Positions 11,421-23,644 of a stretch of DNA of 64,000 bases are shown here, piece after piece (positions within the stretch are counted from its first letter, which is position 1; each line of letters begins with the position of its first letter). A program made the translations under genes and the position numbers. The DNA is taken from positions 3,911,640-3,975,639 of the forward strand of contig KV748181.1 in the NCBI GenBank assembly GCA_001692895.1, written 5' to 3'. Under the pieces are notes generated by a model. It did no database searches. It had not been told where the DNA came from and was given only the letters and a program-made list of their open reading frames with translations. This stretch comes from Cenococcum geophilum 1.58 (Eukaryota > Ascomycota > Dothideomycetes > Gloniales > Gloniaceae).

Positions 11421-13180
11421 GCTTAAAATACATCTATATACGTAAGCGGTTGAATTTAACAAGTAGCCATTATAGGAGAGAGCGAAGGAAAGCAAAATTG
11501 GTAGTAGAAGGAGGAGTACCCTTAAAAGATATACAAAGAAGTTATAATATTAATTAAATAAGAGCTATTGGGACCGTCGCAAATATAGTAGCTGTAGCCC
11601 CTACTCCGACTAACGGAATTAGGTTCTTTAGTATTACTATTCCACCCTTCCTTTAGATAGAATTTAGTAAAGGATTCTATACAGTAGGCATGGCTAAGAA
11701 TTATTACCGCACGTATTATACTGATTTATCGTCATATATTTTATATCTGCTTAGTATTACCTAATACTTGACCTTTAGAAATGTATATATATAAGCCTAA
11801 TACTGCCGAATGCCATTAGATGCAAAGATAAGGTGCTAAGGTAAAAGATTTAGTTTCCTAAGCTAGATATAAATAACTACTATTAAGGGTCCATAATGGA
11901 CAGACATAGCCTCTACTTTAAAACATTCTCTACGCCTCTCTCTTTAATATAGTTCTCTAAACCTTAGAGATTCCCCTAAATTATAGTTTGTAATTTAATT
12001 AGAATAGATACTATATAAGAGATATTAAACGTACTTAAAACGTATATACATTAGAGTGGTTATACATTATTTTAAGGAAAGTGGGTAAATAAATAATATC
12101 CTATACTTATTGCTCTCTAGTTTTTTTATAAAGAGCACCAAGGAACTCCTATTAAGACTTAGAGAAGAAATGAATTAAGGAGTAAGAGAGTTTATCCATA
12201 GTCCTCTTATCTAGGTAGATGCAGAGAATTTCACTTAATATTAAATTATCAGGTATTTGAGCGACTTATTAGTATTTTAGGCGGTTAGGATTTCCCAAAC
12301 CCGCACCTGCCGTTTGTTAGTCTTTTAGGCCTGTAGTAATTTAATGCCCTAATAGGCCGGTGCTAGGACGCGACTTTGGAAATTCCGTTTGCTAGCCTTA
12401 TATACCCTTAAGTTAGTAAGTGCCGGAATGTAAAGAAGTTTTAAGCTTAGTAATTGATCTAGGATGGCTTTCTAATGTAATTGAAGACGCCCTCTCTAGA
12501 TTAATATCGGTATGTGATAAGGCACTTACTCCTAGGCTAAGGTTAGTAGTTAATGCACTATAGCCCGAATCTCGATCCTAGCTGCTAGTGATAGTTATGA
12601 GAGGCTGCTAAATATACTAGTCTAAGACTAGTAGGGTCTAGCGAATTGCGGCTTAAAAGAGCGAGCTAATTATTGAAGAAGTAGCATCTATATTAAAGAA
12701 TAAAGTGGCCGTAAATGGCTAGCAGAAATAGGATAGACTAGGGAATAGTTTAAAAGGAGCGGTAAAAATAGTAAAGTTAAGGAAGTAACGAATAAAAGCT
12801 ATAGAAGAAGGCGATAAGGTAACCGGTAAAGTGGATAGTAAAGGCAACTATATATCCTTAGTAACGGGGCGAAATTAGCTTTATATATTACTTATCTCTA
12901 TTTTATGCCCTTGAGATTTAAAGTATTCTTAGGTTTATTAAGGCGTTTTAGCTTTTGATTTTTGCGGGACGTATTGTTACATTGTTAAAAAGAAATTAAT
13001 AGGAGCTTCTGGATTTTATGGTAGCGGGTAAGCTACGTCTAATTAACTAGGGAGACGACTATAAATCCTTACTTTAATTAGCTGTTTAGTTTTCCATTGT
13101 AGATCTTTAGAGGAGTATAAGTTGTAGTAGAGTTTAGTAAAGTGTGGCATCTTAAGGATAATAAGGCGAGGGGCTAATGC
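11421..13180. other. Mostly unassigned decayed DNA; basic relic near 12.7 kb
   Basis: No family is recognised. On the plus strand, about 12660-12880, a short Lys/Val-rich frame (segments EEVASILKNKVAVNG and LKGAVKIVKLRK, then EEGDKVTGKVDSKGN) resembles the basic C-terminal tails of DDE transposases, but there is no catalytic core upstream that I can read. The remainder is AT-rich without visible repeats. Confidence 0.3.
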
Positions 13181-13182
13181 AT

Positions 13183-13350
13183 GCCAAGTTAAAATTACAG
13201 GGGTATTATCGTTGCGATTGCAATGACAATCCCCTATAACGTTTCCTACTTCCCTTACCCTTATACGCCAAGTTAAAATTGCAGGGGTATTATTGTTACG
13301 ATCGCAATGATAATCCCCTGCAACGTTTCCTACTTCCCTTACTCTTACAC
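13183..13350. repeat. Two 84-bp tandem units, each an imperfect palindrome
   Basis: Units start at 13183 and 13267, both with GCCAAGTTAAAATT, and end with GTTTCCTACTTCCCTTAC. Within each unit, AGGGGTATTAT...GCGAT is followed by its near reverse complement ATCGCAATGA...AATCCCCT, giving a potential hairpin of about 40 bases. The two units differ almost only by transitions. This is a tandem duplication of a hairpin-forming element. Confidence 0.75.
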
Positions 13351-13639
13351 CCTATTACCTTCTTTTCTTAGTTTAGCTAGCCTATAGGATTATAAATACC
13401 TCTTTGCTTTAGAAGTGTAGTGAAATAGATTTTGGCGCTACAGTAATTCTATTCCGTAGCCTTTCCCTTCCTAAGGCTAATTATTATTTGTTATAGGACG
13501 GAGAAGCAGTCCTTCTTAGTGCACTGTTATAGCTCACTCGCACCGTTCGTCCTTGTTATACCGTAGGTTTACCTTTTATTACTCCTCTTATAAGGGGTAC
13601 TTATAGATAATAGTCATTGTTAAATAAGATCGAGCTTTT

Positions 13640-14455
13640 TATACAATTCCTGCGCTTTACTAATGAAGGCGAAGCAGTGAAAGCCTGTAAAAGAGTAGTA
13701 GATAAAATTCTAGAGGCCTTACCCACTAACCGTAGAGAGGCGCTTAGCTTAAATAAAACCCTAATAGTTTTAGGCCCCTAGAACGCCCTAGTAATCCTAA
13801 AAGCCGTAAAAGCCCTAAAAGCTATAAAAGCCCTAAAGGCCTTGACGACCCCTATAGATCTAGAGACCAGGAAAGCCATAGTTAAATTTATTTTATTATT
13901 CCGGATTCTTAAAAGACAAGGAACCCTACCTCCTAATAAAAGCCTAGACCTACTTTATGGAGGAAGCCCCGCCTCCAAGGGAGCAGAAACCGCGCTTATA
14001 AAACGCTAGAATTTATCGCCGGTAGCTATAGAGCGACTGGTTACAGTTTGCATAAAAATTCAGTCTCTAGATAATCGCGAATTAAAACAGTTCCTTAAGC
14101 TTTATAATCCGGCTAAGGGCGGATTACTTAAAGCCCTCTAGGAACTATATATTAAACTAGTAGGAGCTAATAACTAGATAATAATTTATAACCTAGCTGA
14201 TGTCCTTAACGTAGGCAAAAATGCAGTTAGTTATAGGTTGATAAAGTCTATTCTGTCTAAGACGCTAGATAATAAAGTAGAGCGATTAAAGAAAGAAGGT
14301 TATAGGCCTAAAAAGGGCCAACGATTTAGAGCTTTAGTATAGGAGATAGCCTATCCATTAGGAGGAGAGCGCCTTAAACTAAATAATATTGCTAGCTAAA
14401 AATGGAGTTGTCTTAAACTTAGAGTACTTATTAGTCTCTATAACCTAGATTCTAG
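13640..14455 (+). pseudogene. Unrecognised helical protein relic
   Basis: A plus-strand frame of roughly 270 codons is interrupted only by TAG/TAA. It starts in a segment reading FTNEGEAVKACKRVVDKI, passes through an Ala/Lys/Leu repeat at about 13796-13845 (VKALKAIKALKAL), then RKAIVKFILLFRILKRQGTL, a Gly/Pro-rich link (YGGSPASKGAETALIKR), and QFLKLYNPAKGGLLKAL. It is likely alpha-helical and basic. I do not know the family. The consistent frame and the clean codon-level decay make it likely to be a real former gene. Confidence 0.4.
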
Positions 14456-15390
14456 TATAATATTAATTTTTAATTATCTCTATTAAATTAACAACTAACT
14501 TATAATAGTATTGAAAGGTATATAGCACCCAAAGAATTCGATATATTGATTGCTTAGATGGAAACACAACTATAATGCCAGAAATAGACGGAATTGTCCC
14601 CCTTGGCGAGGAACCTAAAGGATATATATTTCTGTTGTGCTAATACTAACTCTATAAGTTAGCTTAAAGCCAGCAGCGCTATCTAAAACCCTAGGGGTAT
14701 AAAAAGATTGATTATTACTAAGCAGTCTAATACTAAATATACTAGGCGTGAGTTATCTAAAATAAGTAGTCCGTAAGCCGTCCCTAATAAAAGTTCTAAT
14801 TAAATATTTCTAACGTCTTTAAGGAACTAATATAGTATAGTTATACTAGCCAATCTTTATTTAGACCCTTTTGAGATACTATTGCCTTTTAGATCTACCT
14901 TAATCCCTAAGATCTACTTATACCCTTTAGAAATCCCTCTTAACCTAAGCCATTACTTGACCCCTAAAATGTCCTTCTCTTTTAAACCTATCTTAATTCC
15001 TTAAATCTACTTAGATCTACTATTAATTCCTTCTAATGTATACCTAGACTATTACTTAAATTCTAAAGTACCTTCCCCTTTTAAACCTCTTAATTCCTGA
15101 AATCTATTTAGATCCTCTATTAATTCCTCTTAATTTAAATTCTAATCTCTAGCCAATTACTCCGCTAGTTACTATAGTAATAAATAACTAGCTTGATTTA
15201 TACCCTATATTTCTATATATAGTAAGCCTTGACCTAAACCAGAATTCGCAATATAGCACTCCCTGTATATTTTAACATTATTTTTACTCTACTTCTAAGG
15301 AACCCGCGGCCTTAGACGGCTCCTATAAGGCTATAGCTATATAGACCCATATAGATATATAAGCATGTCTACCCCCCTTCCCTATAAAGT
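14456..15390. other. Intergenic decayed DNA with a degenerate tandem repeat
   Basis: No gene is seen. At about 14890-15130 a degenerate direct repeat of roughly 95-110 bp occurs about 2.3 times. Markers are ATCTACTTA(GATC), CTTTTAAACCT and CTTAATTCCT(TA/GA)AATCTA. The rest is plain AT-rich DNA. Confidence 0.4.
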
Positions 15391-15399
15391 GTTAAGGCG

Positions 15400-17000
15400 T
15401 ATTATTAAGTGCGCCTATTATATTGCCGCTCTAAAGTTTAAGGTATTTATATTTTGTAAAAATCTTAAACCCTAGCAAACTATTATCCAAACTTAGCTAG
15501 CTAAGTGCTAATATTACTATAGCCTTTGCCGCGCTATCCCTAGGGTTTGCCTAGATTTCCTTATTTATATTGTTGTAATATACTAGATATTGGTTTTTAA
15601 TAGAGACCGCGTCTTTAGTAGTGCGGAGGATTTTAGTAGTGTACTGCCTAGCGACTTTCTAAATATTTTTCATTAGTATACTGCTAATCTACCTGGCGTT
15701 AGCAATACCTTAATATATAGTGAAATATAAGGTGACATTGCTTTACTATCAGGTATTTTATAGAAGGGGATATCCTCCTTTTAGGAGGATAAGGATTGGC
15801 TCTATACTAATAGAAAGGCGCGTAAGTAATCTAAATATCTACTATCTATACTAGAAGCTATCTATAGTGCGGATATAATAAGTCTAAGAAAGATACAAGT
15901 AATGAATGTATTAGTGAATAGATATTAAGACCCTTTAAAGGGGCTGATTTTTCTTTAGCGGGGCTGATTTTTAGTAAGGTAGGGCCTATATAACACCGCC
16001 CGTTTCTAAAAACCATTATCGCACTAACACGCCTTATAGAAGAGGTGCGGGCGACTTATAGAAATTGTCTCAATATTTATAGATAAAGAGAATATACCCT
16101 AGAGTGTATATAAATATATATCCTCTAGTCCTATATAAAGAGGCCACTAGACCTCCACTCCCGTCGTTATCCTTACCTAGTACTTTTACCTTAAGAATAA
16201 CATTATAATAAAGCTGCCGAAAATTATAAAAGACAATTTAATTATTAGACTAGATTGTCTTCTAGTTTCTCCTTAGGATTTCCTATAGGGCTTTAATAAA
16301 CCTAGTACAGATTATAACGGTATTAAGGTAAAAGATACTATATACCCTTTAGTTATATTAGTCTAATAGTTCTATAGGTTATAGATATTTTTACCCTCTA
16401 CTATATACAGCAGTGCTAGCAACAAGGCCCGTACCTATATTACGGCGAACGTATTTTTTTAGAGATATTTAATTCTAATAATTTAGTAGTCAAACGCACG
16501 GTATTCTTAGGTGATCTTGTACTTATAAAAGGTGGGCTAAAAATGATTAAATAGGTAAAATGTAAGGTAGAGGATGGGAATGATTAGCTTTAGATAAAAA
16601 ATGCTCTATCTTCTTAAAAATTCTTTAAATAAATCTCCTTTAATGACTAACTTAAGCAGGTTAAGGTAAATATTATAAATAATATGGCTTTTTATATATT
16701 AATAGTTTTATAGGTCTTAGACATATTTGGTTTCCGCCCTACTTTAAGCGCTTCCCCCCTATATAGGAGACGGTTTACCCTACTTGGGATTTTTCTTTTA
16801 AATAGGTTACAGAAGCTAGGTAAAGTACTATCGGATATAATTAAAAAGATGGAAAATGGAGAGGAAGCCATAGAATAGGTAAAGCGTAAATTGTAGCGTT
16901 GTAAGGATAAAGACTTAGCCGGGCAGATGTTGTTTTTAAGTTTTACTTAGCTAGGAATAGGAGAACGGAAGCTATAGGATATTGGTTCCCATAGGGGAGT
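15400..17000 (+). pseudogene. One or two unrecognised relic frames
   Basis: Plus-strand segments read as protein in at least two frames. Around 15480-15940 there is FNRDRVFSSAEDFSSVLPSD and later LLSILEAIYSADIISLRK. Around 16190-16950 there is KTIYPLVILV-like hydrophobic sequence, then RTVFLGDLVLIKGGLKM and a basic, probably coiled stretch with KLGKVLSDIIKKMENGEEA. Frame changes between them indicate indels, introns or two genes. I recognise no catalytic motif. Confidence 0.3.
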
Positions 17001-18600
17001 TTAATAAAGTGTTAAGAATTTATGTTGTTTAGAGCTTTAATAACCTCATTTTAAAGGCAAATTATATCCTCTACTTTATCTGTAATTTTAATTAACAGTC
17101 TGCTATATGTTTTAATAAGCCGACCGCCCAATCTTTTTAGCTGCTTTAAAGCTTACCGCAGTTTTTATTTGGGTAGCCCTCTCTAAATCACGCCGTAAGT
17201 AATAACCCTAGAGTGGATTAGAAGGTCTCTGTGCTTATATTTCTATAACGTTGGGAGGACATAGTTTACAGGTCTTATAGTATTTTAAACACCACGTTTT
17301 TACTCTATTAATGAAATGGCCGTATTTAAGCTTTATTTAAATATAGTCGCATATTTTATAAAGTGATGACAATAATTTTCCGTCTAGGTAAAGTATAGGT
17401 AATGTGTGGATTTTGATATTAGAGCTATTCTGGAATCCATAGTATATATATACTACTTTAATTAATAAAATTGTAGTAGATTATAGGAACCTTGTATTTA
17501 GTATAGGAGGTTGCTTATATATATAAAACTGGTAATAAGCTAAGTGTGTGGAGGAAGCTAATAGTATCGTTTTTTATTAGTGCCCCCTTAGGAGACGCTA
17601 GAGTATATATATGGGCATGTTACTACTATATATGCGAAGAGATCGCTATATACTAAAGATCGCGGCTCTAATCCTAAAGGGGTAGGTTACTATTTAAATT
17701 AATAACGAAAGCTAGGGAACTAGTTTAGGCGTTCTAATAAATAAGATTAAAGCATTCCTTTTATCTAGCTCGGCCTCTATACGCCTAGTATATTATAGTG
17801 TATTGTGGCGGAATAGAGACGCTTTAAAGGAAGTATAGGATAAGGTTTAGACTTCGGTTATTTGCTAATTCGCGGCTATTTTCTAATAGGACTCTAACTA
17901 GGTTTTAACCGGGTTTTAACCGGATTCTAATTAGACTTTAACCAGACTCTAACTAGACTCTAGCTTTTTACACCTATAGAAGGCATATAAGAGAGCAAAT
18001 AAAAGCATAATCCTTAATAAAGCCGCTCCTAGCTAGCAATATGCTTGGTATTAGGCATTTCCCTAGCTTATAGATTTAAGTAGATAATCTTGTAACAAAA
18101 TCCACGTAAATACTTTCTGCTTTACTTCCCTCTCTATTATATACGTTAAGCAGAGCGCAGTGTAGATATCTAGACGTTGGTTTATAGCAATAAATAGGCT
18201 TAGGCGGGGTTATATATCACTCTCACCCCTCTAACCACTTAAGGTAGCGTGGTTTTTTAATTAGGTGTTAAATGCCTATTACCTAAAAATGTTTTAGCTG
18301 ATACGGTTACTCTTAACGACAATGTCGTCGCCTTATTACCTTTTTATTAAAGCCCCTCTTACTAAACTTTGTATATTTATTACATTTCCCTTAGAGAAAT
18401 CTATGGAACGTCTTTAATATTTATAGGAAGCTTACCAGAATTCTTACTTAGTTTCTTAGTTTCTCTTTATCTTTATAAGCCTATAACACGACTACCCTCC
18501 TCTTAACCTTATACATTGCTAGTATAATAGCTCTATTAGTTATTACCGCGATCTACCCTTAGGCTCGGCTTCCTAACGGCACATATATTATATAATAGAG
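17001..18600. other. No assignable gene; 12-bp tandem repeat
   Basis: I see no readable family here. At 17889-17963 a 12-bp motif of the type TTTTAACCGGAC/T (variants CTCTAACTAGGT, TCTAATTAGACT) is repeated about six times, with variants differing by C/T and G/A changes. The remaining sequence is AT-rich and featureless. Confidence 0.45.
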
Positions 18601-18609
18601 ACACCAATT

Positions 18610-19290
18610 ATAACTTACTTTAATTGTTATAGATTACTATACTATAGCTAGCATAATTAGGAAAACTAAAGTTAAAGATAATTCGGAAGACGCGCTTATA
18701 AGGGAGTGTAAGGAAGAGGTAGAAAACTCCCTAGGCCTATAATAGTGGGATCTAACTATAGCTTTAGACTAATTACGGCGACTACAAGGCGCCTAACTAG
18801 ATAAAGCCGGACGGTATACAAACTAACCCCCTAAATAGCACTGTTGCTATCGTTATTAATATATAAAATAACGTTGGAGCAGTACTAATTTATAAAAGGC
18901 GGGATAGTAAATATAAAGGCGGCGTTAGAATAGAGGACTAAAGATATATAGTAATAGTTCCTTAGAGTAATGATTGGTATTACTATAGTATAGGATCTAC
19001 TAGGCTGGCGTATATTAAGAAGAAGTAGGATATGTTTTAGACTTATTATATTATTTGCCGACACTATGCAGCGAAATAGTCGCTGAGCTCCCTTAAAATA
19101 GAAATTGTAATAAATAGCGCAGACTCTACTCTGTATGTGTTTGTTAAGTATATCTAGCCTCTAAGATAATTGGATATAACTATGCCTTAAGTGTCAGCAA
19201 CCGTAAGCTTGTAGATATCCCCTGTAAGTGACGCCGGCTATACTAATAGGGGATCTGTAGGGGTTTCTAGAGTGATTAAGCGATAGAACT
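18610..19290 (+). pseudogene. Unrecognised relic frame
   Basis: A plus-strand frame of about 220 codons is broken nearly only by TAG. It includes GRKLPRPIIVGSNYSFRL, KGGIVNIKAALEQ-like sequence, and a Cys-containing stretch (CMCLLSIS, CLKCQ). The frame is consistent but no domain is recognised, and other frames nearby are also partly open. It is a candidate for a decayed accessory gene. Confidence 0.25.
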
Positions 19291-21130
19291 TTAAGAGCAT
19301 TATAGTCTTCCATACCTTTTATAGAGTATTTCTTAACTATATCCCTAAGGACATTACACTAATAAGCGCTCTTATACCCTTTAAATTCCGAAGGAAGCAA
19401 GAGCTTATTACGATCCCTTATACTAGCGACTAAAGATTGCCCCAGGCCGACGGCGCAAAGTATAACCATTTCGTGGCCACTAACCCTTTCGGCCTGCCTT
19501 AAAAACTGTTAATAATGATTCTATCTTTCCGCGGTCTTTAAAGCGCCCTTTAGTGGCTTCGCTAATAATATAAAGGCGTATTAGATACGCTTCCCTTTAT
19601 TTAGCTTCACACTTTCTTAACATATGATTAATTTAGAGGCCTTAAGAAGCTTCTTTATTGCCACGGCGATGGTTAATGGTGTGTAGCGAGATATTTTTAG
19701 CTACGTAGGGCTAGATTCCATAATTACTCGTGGCCGAAGGGCTATAATATAAACAGTAGTATTGTAGAGAGTGTTGGAAGTTGGTTGGAAATTAGTTAAA
19801 AGTTTGACGGTATTTGTACTAAGCAGCCCTACAACGGCTATGGCATTGACCCTTACTAAAAACAACAGCGGCTTGGTATTGCGGATACCTGCGTATCGCC
19901 CCAATTGGTTCCTATTTATTAGAACTTTGTTAGAAATTTATTAGAACTTTGCTAGAGTAAGTAGGGCAACTAGCTGGCTAAAAGGGGGCTTTTGATAAAG
20001 TATAGCACGCTAGTTTATAGAGAGTGATGCAGATAACTGCGCGCTGTATTAATTTGCAAGACTGCGAGTGCAAAATATAAATGACAATGGCGGCTGCAGA
20101 GGAGAGCTATGACGTAGTAGAAGCACCTCACTAGAAGAAGCTAATTAATGCCATCCTCTGCTATAATAAGCAATTTATACTATTAACTCTACTAAACCAG
20201 CGCCAAGACGCTGCAGACTTTAATATTGTAAGGCAATTCTCTACGCTTTAGGAAAGGCTTAGATATACTATATTCTTAGCTCCTTCTAATCCTTAAGGAT
20301 AAACGACTGTATGCGTCTAGTTTAGGGCTATCCCCTTAAAGAGTAGAAGAAAATCGACAAAGTTAAATCACTGTGGTGGATCGCTTTATTAGTAATGCTC
20401 AAGTTTGCATATTAGATGGATTCAGTAACGTCCGCTTCTAGGAGATCGCGCGTATAGATTTGTAGGCAACGAATATCTACATACGGCCGTTTTAGGATAA
20501 TCCTTATATCTTTTAATAAGGAATGGTATCTTTACCTAGTAGACCTATTATTGCTTAGAGTGATAGTGAAATGCCGTAAAGACCGTATAAAAGGATAAGT
20601 CTCCCTATCGCCTAGTCTTCTTATATAATTTACTCTCCCTCCTAAATAAGAGCTTCTTACTAAATCTAGCTATACTTATCGTTAACTATATAATGTATTA
20701 CTACTACGACTACTCCTTTTACTATAGTGAATATAGGGCACTAGCTTGGCATATTTAATTAGTACGCAGCTAGGATAAATACTAGAGAGCTAAAGCTAAT
20801 AGGTACTTCTGCCCCGATGCGTTACTAGCTAAAGGTTAAAACGGTAAAGTAATTATAATGGGATTATTAAGGAAAGTAGGCGAATGTCCCTAGTGTCCGC
20901 CTTAATTAAAGGTAAGTATGAATTAAAAAAAAAACTTAGATCTCTGCTAATAATATAAGAATACTACTACCTAGCCTTATTATTTGCGATTTTTTATCTA
21001 GAATATAATAGGGAGCAGAGGAATAAGAGTAAGGGCTATTAGAAGTATAGTAGAATAAAGAATAGTAGAGATGTTAATTTGCGTAATAAGTCTTAACTAG
21101 ATAGTAACTAGAAGTTATTAGTACTAAATA
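19291..21130. other. Unassigned; weak plus-strand frame at the right end
   Basis: No family is seen in 19291-20590. The small minus-strand open frame at 19701-19904 has no supporting features. At 20590-21130 one plus-strand frame stays open apart from TAG/TAA (segments SALIKGKYELKKKLRSLL and LLFAIFYLEYNREQRNK), which may be a relic or chance. Confidence 0.25.
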
Positions 21131-21149
21131 CCTCACTAACTAAAAATTA

Positions 21150-21890
21150 TACCTTTAGCCTATATATCCTCTAGCAATTTGTTTACACTTATATAATCTT
21201 AGGCTTAGTACTTAGCAATAATATTATTAAACGTAGCTAGAGTGGTTAGGTTTAGAAACTTTCCCTTAATATATATATTATATATTTCTTAGTCTAAAAG
21301 CTCCTTATATAGCTTTAATCCTATTATTATCTTATAAAAGGTAGAGCTAAAAGCAAATACCTTACTTCTTATAGAGATTCCTTTAATCTTAGGGTGCTTA
21401 TAACTGGTCTTATAACAGATAAGAGGGGCTTGACTATTAATTAATAACTTAGCAAAGTCGCCAAGCTTTACATTAAGCTCTTTATTAAGGAAAACGTTAT
21501 TATAAAAAATATCCCTATATAGCACCTATTTAGAGTGGATAAAAGCGATTGAAGCTATAATCTGTTAAATCTAGCGAAGTTATAGTGGCAGCGGAACCGG
21601 CTTAGCTTGTTTTATAAAGTACTATCTTATAGAACTATTATAGGCATATTATAGGATAAGGGCATCCTCTAGGCTCCTATAAAATTGAAGGATACTATTA
21701 TGATGTTGTCTGAGGCGTTAGTAGATATACTTTTCCCTCTTGATAAACGGCAGCTTAGTAGGCCGGGCGAACTTTATAATAGCATTAAGATAAGCGACCA
21801 GTGCCGTAATTCCAACGCCTACTATATCTTAGCCGTTTAAACTATATGGGTAATGAATAGTATAGTCTGTTAGAGGCATCTGTAATGGTT
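21150..21890 (-). pseudogene. Small serine/threonine-type protein kinase relic
   Basis: The minus strand encodes a near-complete small kinase of about 245 codons. It has a Gly-loop region GVGITALVAYL near 21820, an N-lobe with LRQHHNSILQFYRSLEDAL, the catalytic loop YRDIFYNNVFLN (about 21519-21484; the H of the usual HRD is Y, a C-to-T change) and the metal-binding segment KLGDFAKLL, where the usual DFG glycine is absent. The C-lobe has a STFYKIIIGLKLYKELL helix and ends near 21150. Stops are TAG/TAA in glutamine positions. Kinases of this short, DFA-bearing type are common as expanded families in filamentous ascomycetes. Substrate and pathway are unknown. Confident as a kinase, not as to type. 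Confidence 0.75.
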
Positions 21891-22309
21891 GTGATACCTA
21901 TATATATATATATTAGAAATAAATAGGGAGGGATTCTAATTCTCCTTATTTTATAATTTGGGCGCTTGTATAAGAGACGAAGGTCTAAACTTAGAATTAT
22001 CCTTAGTTAGATAAGGCATTCGCTAAGACTCTGGAATATATAATTGAGGTAGGGAGAATAGAGGGAAGTTAAGCGAGAATTCGGCCTATGCGTGATAGCC
22101 CCTACTAAGCCTCTTATGTGCAACTTGGTGAGGGCCTAATAATATACTATAATAAAAGCGATAATTAATCCCGAGCTTTTAGCTAATAAACGGTGGAATC
22201 TAAAAATTAGACGGAATTATATTACTAGAAGAAGACGGTACTGTTTAATTACTTATCTAATTATTTCTAGAACCTAGATACGGTTGTATAATTACCTTAG
22301 TCTTTAAAT

Positions 22310-22540
22310 ATAAAAATATAGTGTAATGTAACTAGGCTAAGCGAGAATGTGGCTTATATAAGGTGGTAATTAGAGTTTCACCGCTATATATTATATAGAG
22401 TATATAAAGAATTTAAATCTATTAGACTGGCAATTATAAGATACTCCTGCTAAATGCGCTAAGGATAAGAATGCTGAACTAGAAATAGACCTCTAAGCTA
22501 AAAAGAGCACTATAATCTAAGAACGAGGATATCTTAAAGT
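22310..22540 (+). pseudogene. Family B fragment, second copy
   Basis: This fragment matches the minus-strand stretch 6550-6770 base for base over long runs. In both, the reading frame gives a segment ending VYKEFKSIRLAIIRYS / VYKEFESIRLAIIRYS, followed by a tail with RNRPLS. The opposite orientation and 15-kb distance show a dispersed repeat. Beyond about 22540 and before about 22300 the similarity fades. The function is unknown. Confidence 0.6.
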
Positions 22541-23100
22541 ATTACCGCCGTCCCTTACGCACGGTAGCTCTAAGATAAATCTTTACTAAACCCTAATCAC
22601 TATTTTGTATAGTGTCGACCTGTAAAGATAATGGATTATATTAAGCGGCACTTCAATTAATTACCCCTTGATTCTGAAATTTCATGCCCCAATTCTATAT
22701 GTAGTACTACTAGGGTTGTTTCATATTTTAAGTATTACGTCTTTAAGGTTTATTATATTAAACTTCGCGGCTAAGCTTTTATTATATATATATTTTTTAG
22801 ACTTCTATTTTTATTATCTTTATTTCTATAAATTATATACCTTAACACCTTAGCCTCTATGCTTTATATCTATCTTTTATAAAATTACCCTTATCTATTA
22901 AGTCCCCCTTTCTTATTAAAGCAAGCTTTATATACCGCTTTCTACCTACCCTAGTTCTTATATCTTGTTATTTATTATACTGCTGTCCTACCACTATATA
23001 TCTTGTAGAATACCTAGATTCCGATATAGAGAGCGAGAAGAGCACTAGGTGTTATAAGCAGTGTAAATTACGGACCAGTATTGACTTAATACTATGCCTA
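22541..23100. other. AT-rich intergenic DNA
   Basis: No gene is recognised. A small open frame at 22668-22853 is made of hydrophobic low-complexity residues that AT-rich sequence produces by chance, so it is not annotated as a gene. Confidence 0.4.
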
Positions 23101-23109
23101 AACTTAGAT

Positions 23110-23320
23110 ACGAAGATTTAAAAGGTAAAGGCTAAACAACTCTATAAACTAATTTGTAAAAAAAGGGAAACGGTATTTAAAAAAGTAGAGGAGCTACAAT
23201 GCCTTGGTAATGTAGATATTTATATTCTTATTAGCTATAAAGGGAAACTATTTATATATATATCTACTAAGCGGCCTTTATAGCCACTAATAAAAGAATA
23301 AATTATAAAGGTTATAAGAC
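23110..23320 (+). pseudogene. MADS-box-like domain fragment
   Basis: The plus strand reads KKRETVFKKVEELQCLGNVD followed by IYILISYKGKLFIYISTKRP. This has the pattern of the SRF/MADS DNA-binding domain as seen in small fungal MADS-like proteins: a basic R/K stretch, FKK, an E-L helix, then a V-x-V-hydrophobic beta strand and a Y-x-Y-x-S-T segment. Stops replace likely Q codons upstream and W codons downstream. Members bind AT-rich DNA and act as transcription factors. Only the domain core is visible, with no clear start or partner exons. It lies upstream of the F-box relic on the same strand. Assignment is by motif resemblance only. Confidence 0.45.
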
Positions 23321-23644
23321 ATCTTCTTTAAAGCGTTCTAACCTTTATAGGATTAAATATATCTACCTCTGGTAAAGTTTGTACCAAAATAAGTAGGTAA
23401 GAGGGTGCTTAGTACGGTTTGGGGTTTTTCCTAAGGTGTATACCAGACGGCGCTTTAGGCGATCGTAGTCGGCGTCTATTAAGCCGCTTTGGCATTCCAC
23501 TATACTATTATTTTTAACTTATCTATTTTTAACTTATTATTTTTTTAAAGACGTTTTTGTAATATAATATTAATAGTAGGGACTTCTAGCATAATAATGT
23601 AAGAAACAATAACTATTTTATTATAATTGTTAATCTACCTATTA

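Noticed and set aside
12540-12880. Possible C-terminal tail of a pogo/Fot1-like transposase
   Set aside because: The Lys-rich tail is not specific, and no DDE core or terminal inverted repeats were found nearby.
22668-22853. Hydrophobic 61-codon open frame that could pass for a membrane peptide
   Set aside because: AT-rich DNA commonly yields Phe/Leu/Ile/Tyr-rich frames; no start context, no family and no neighbour support.
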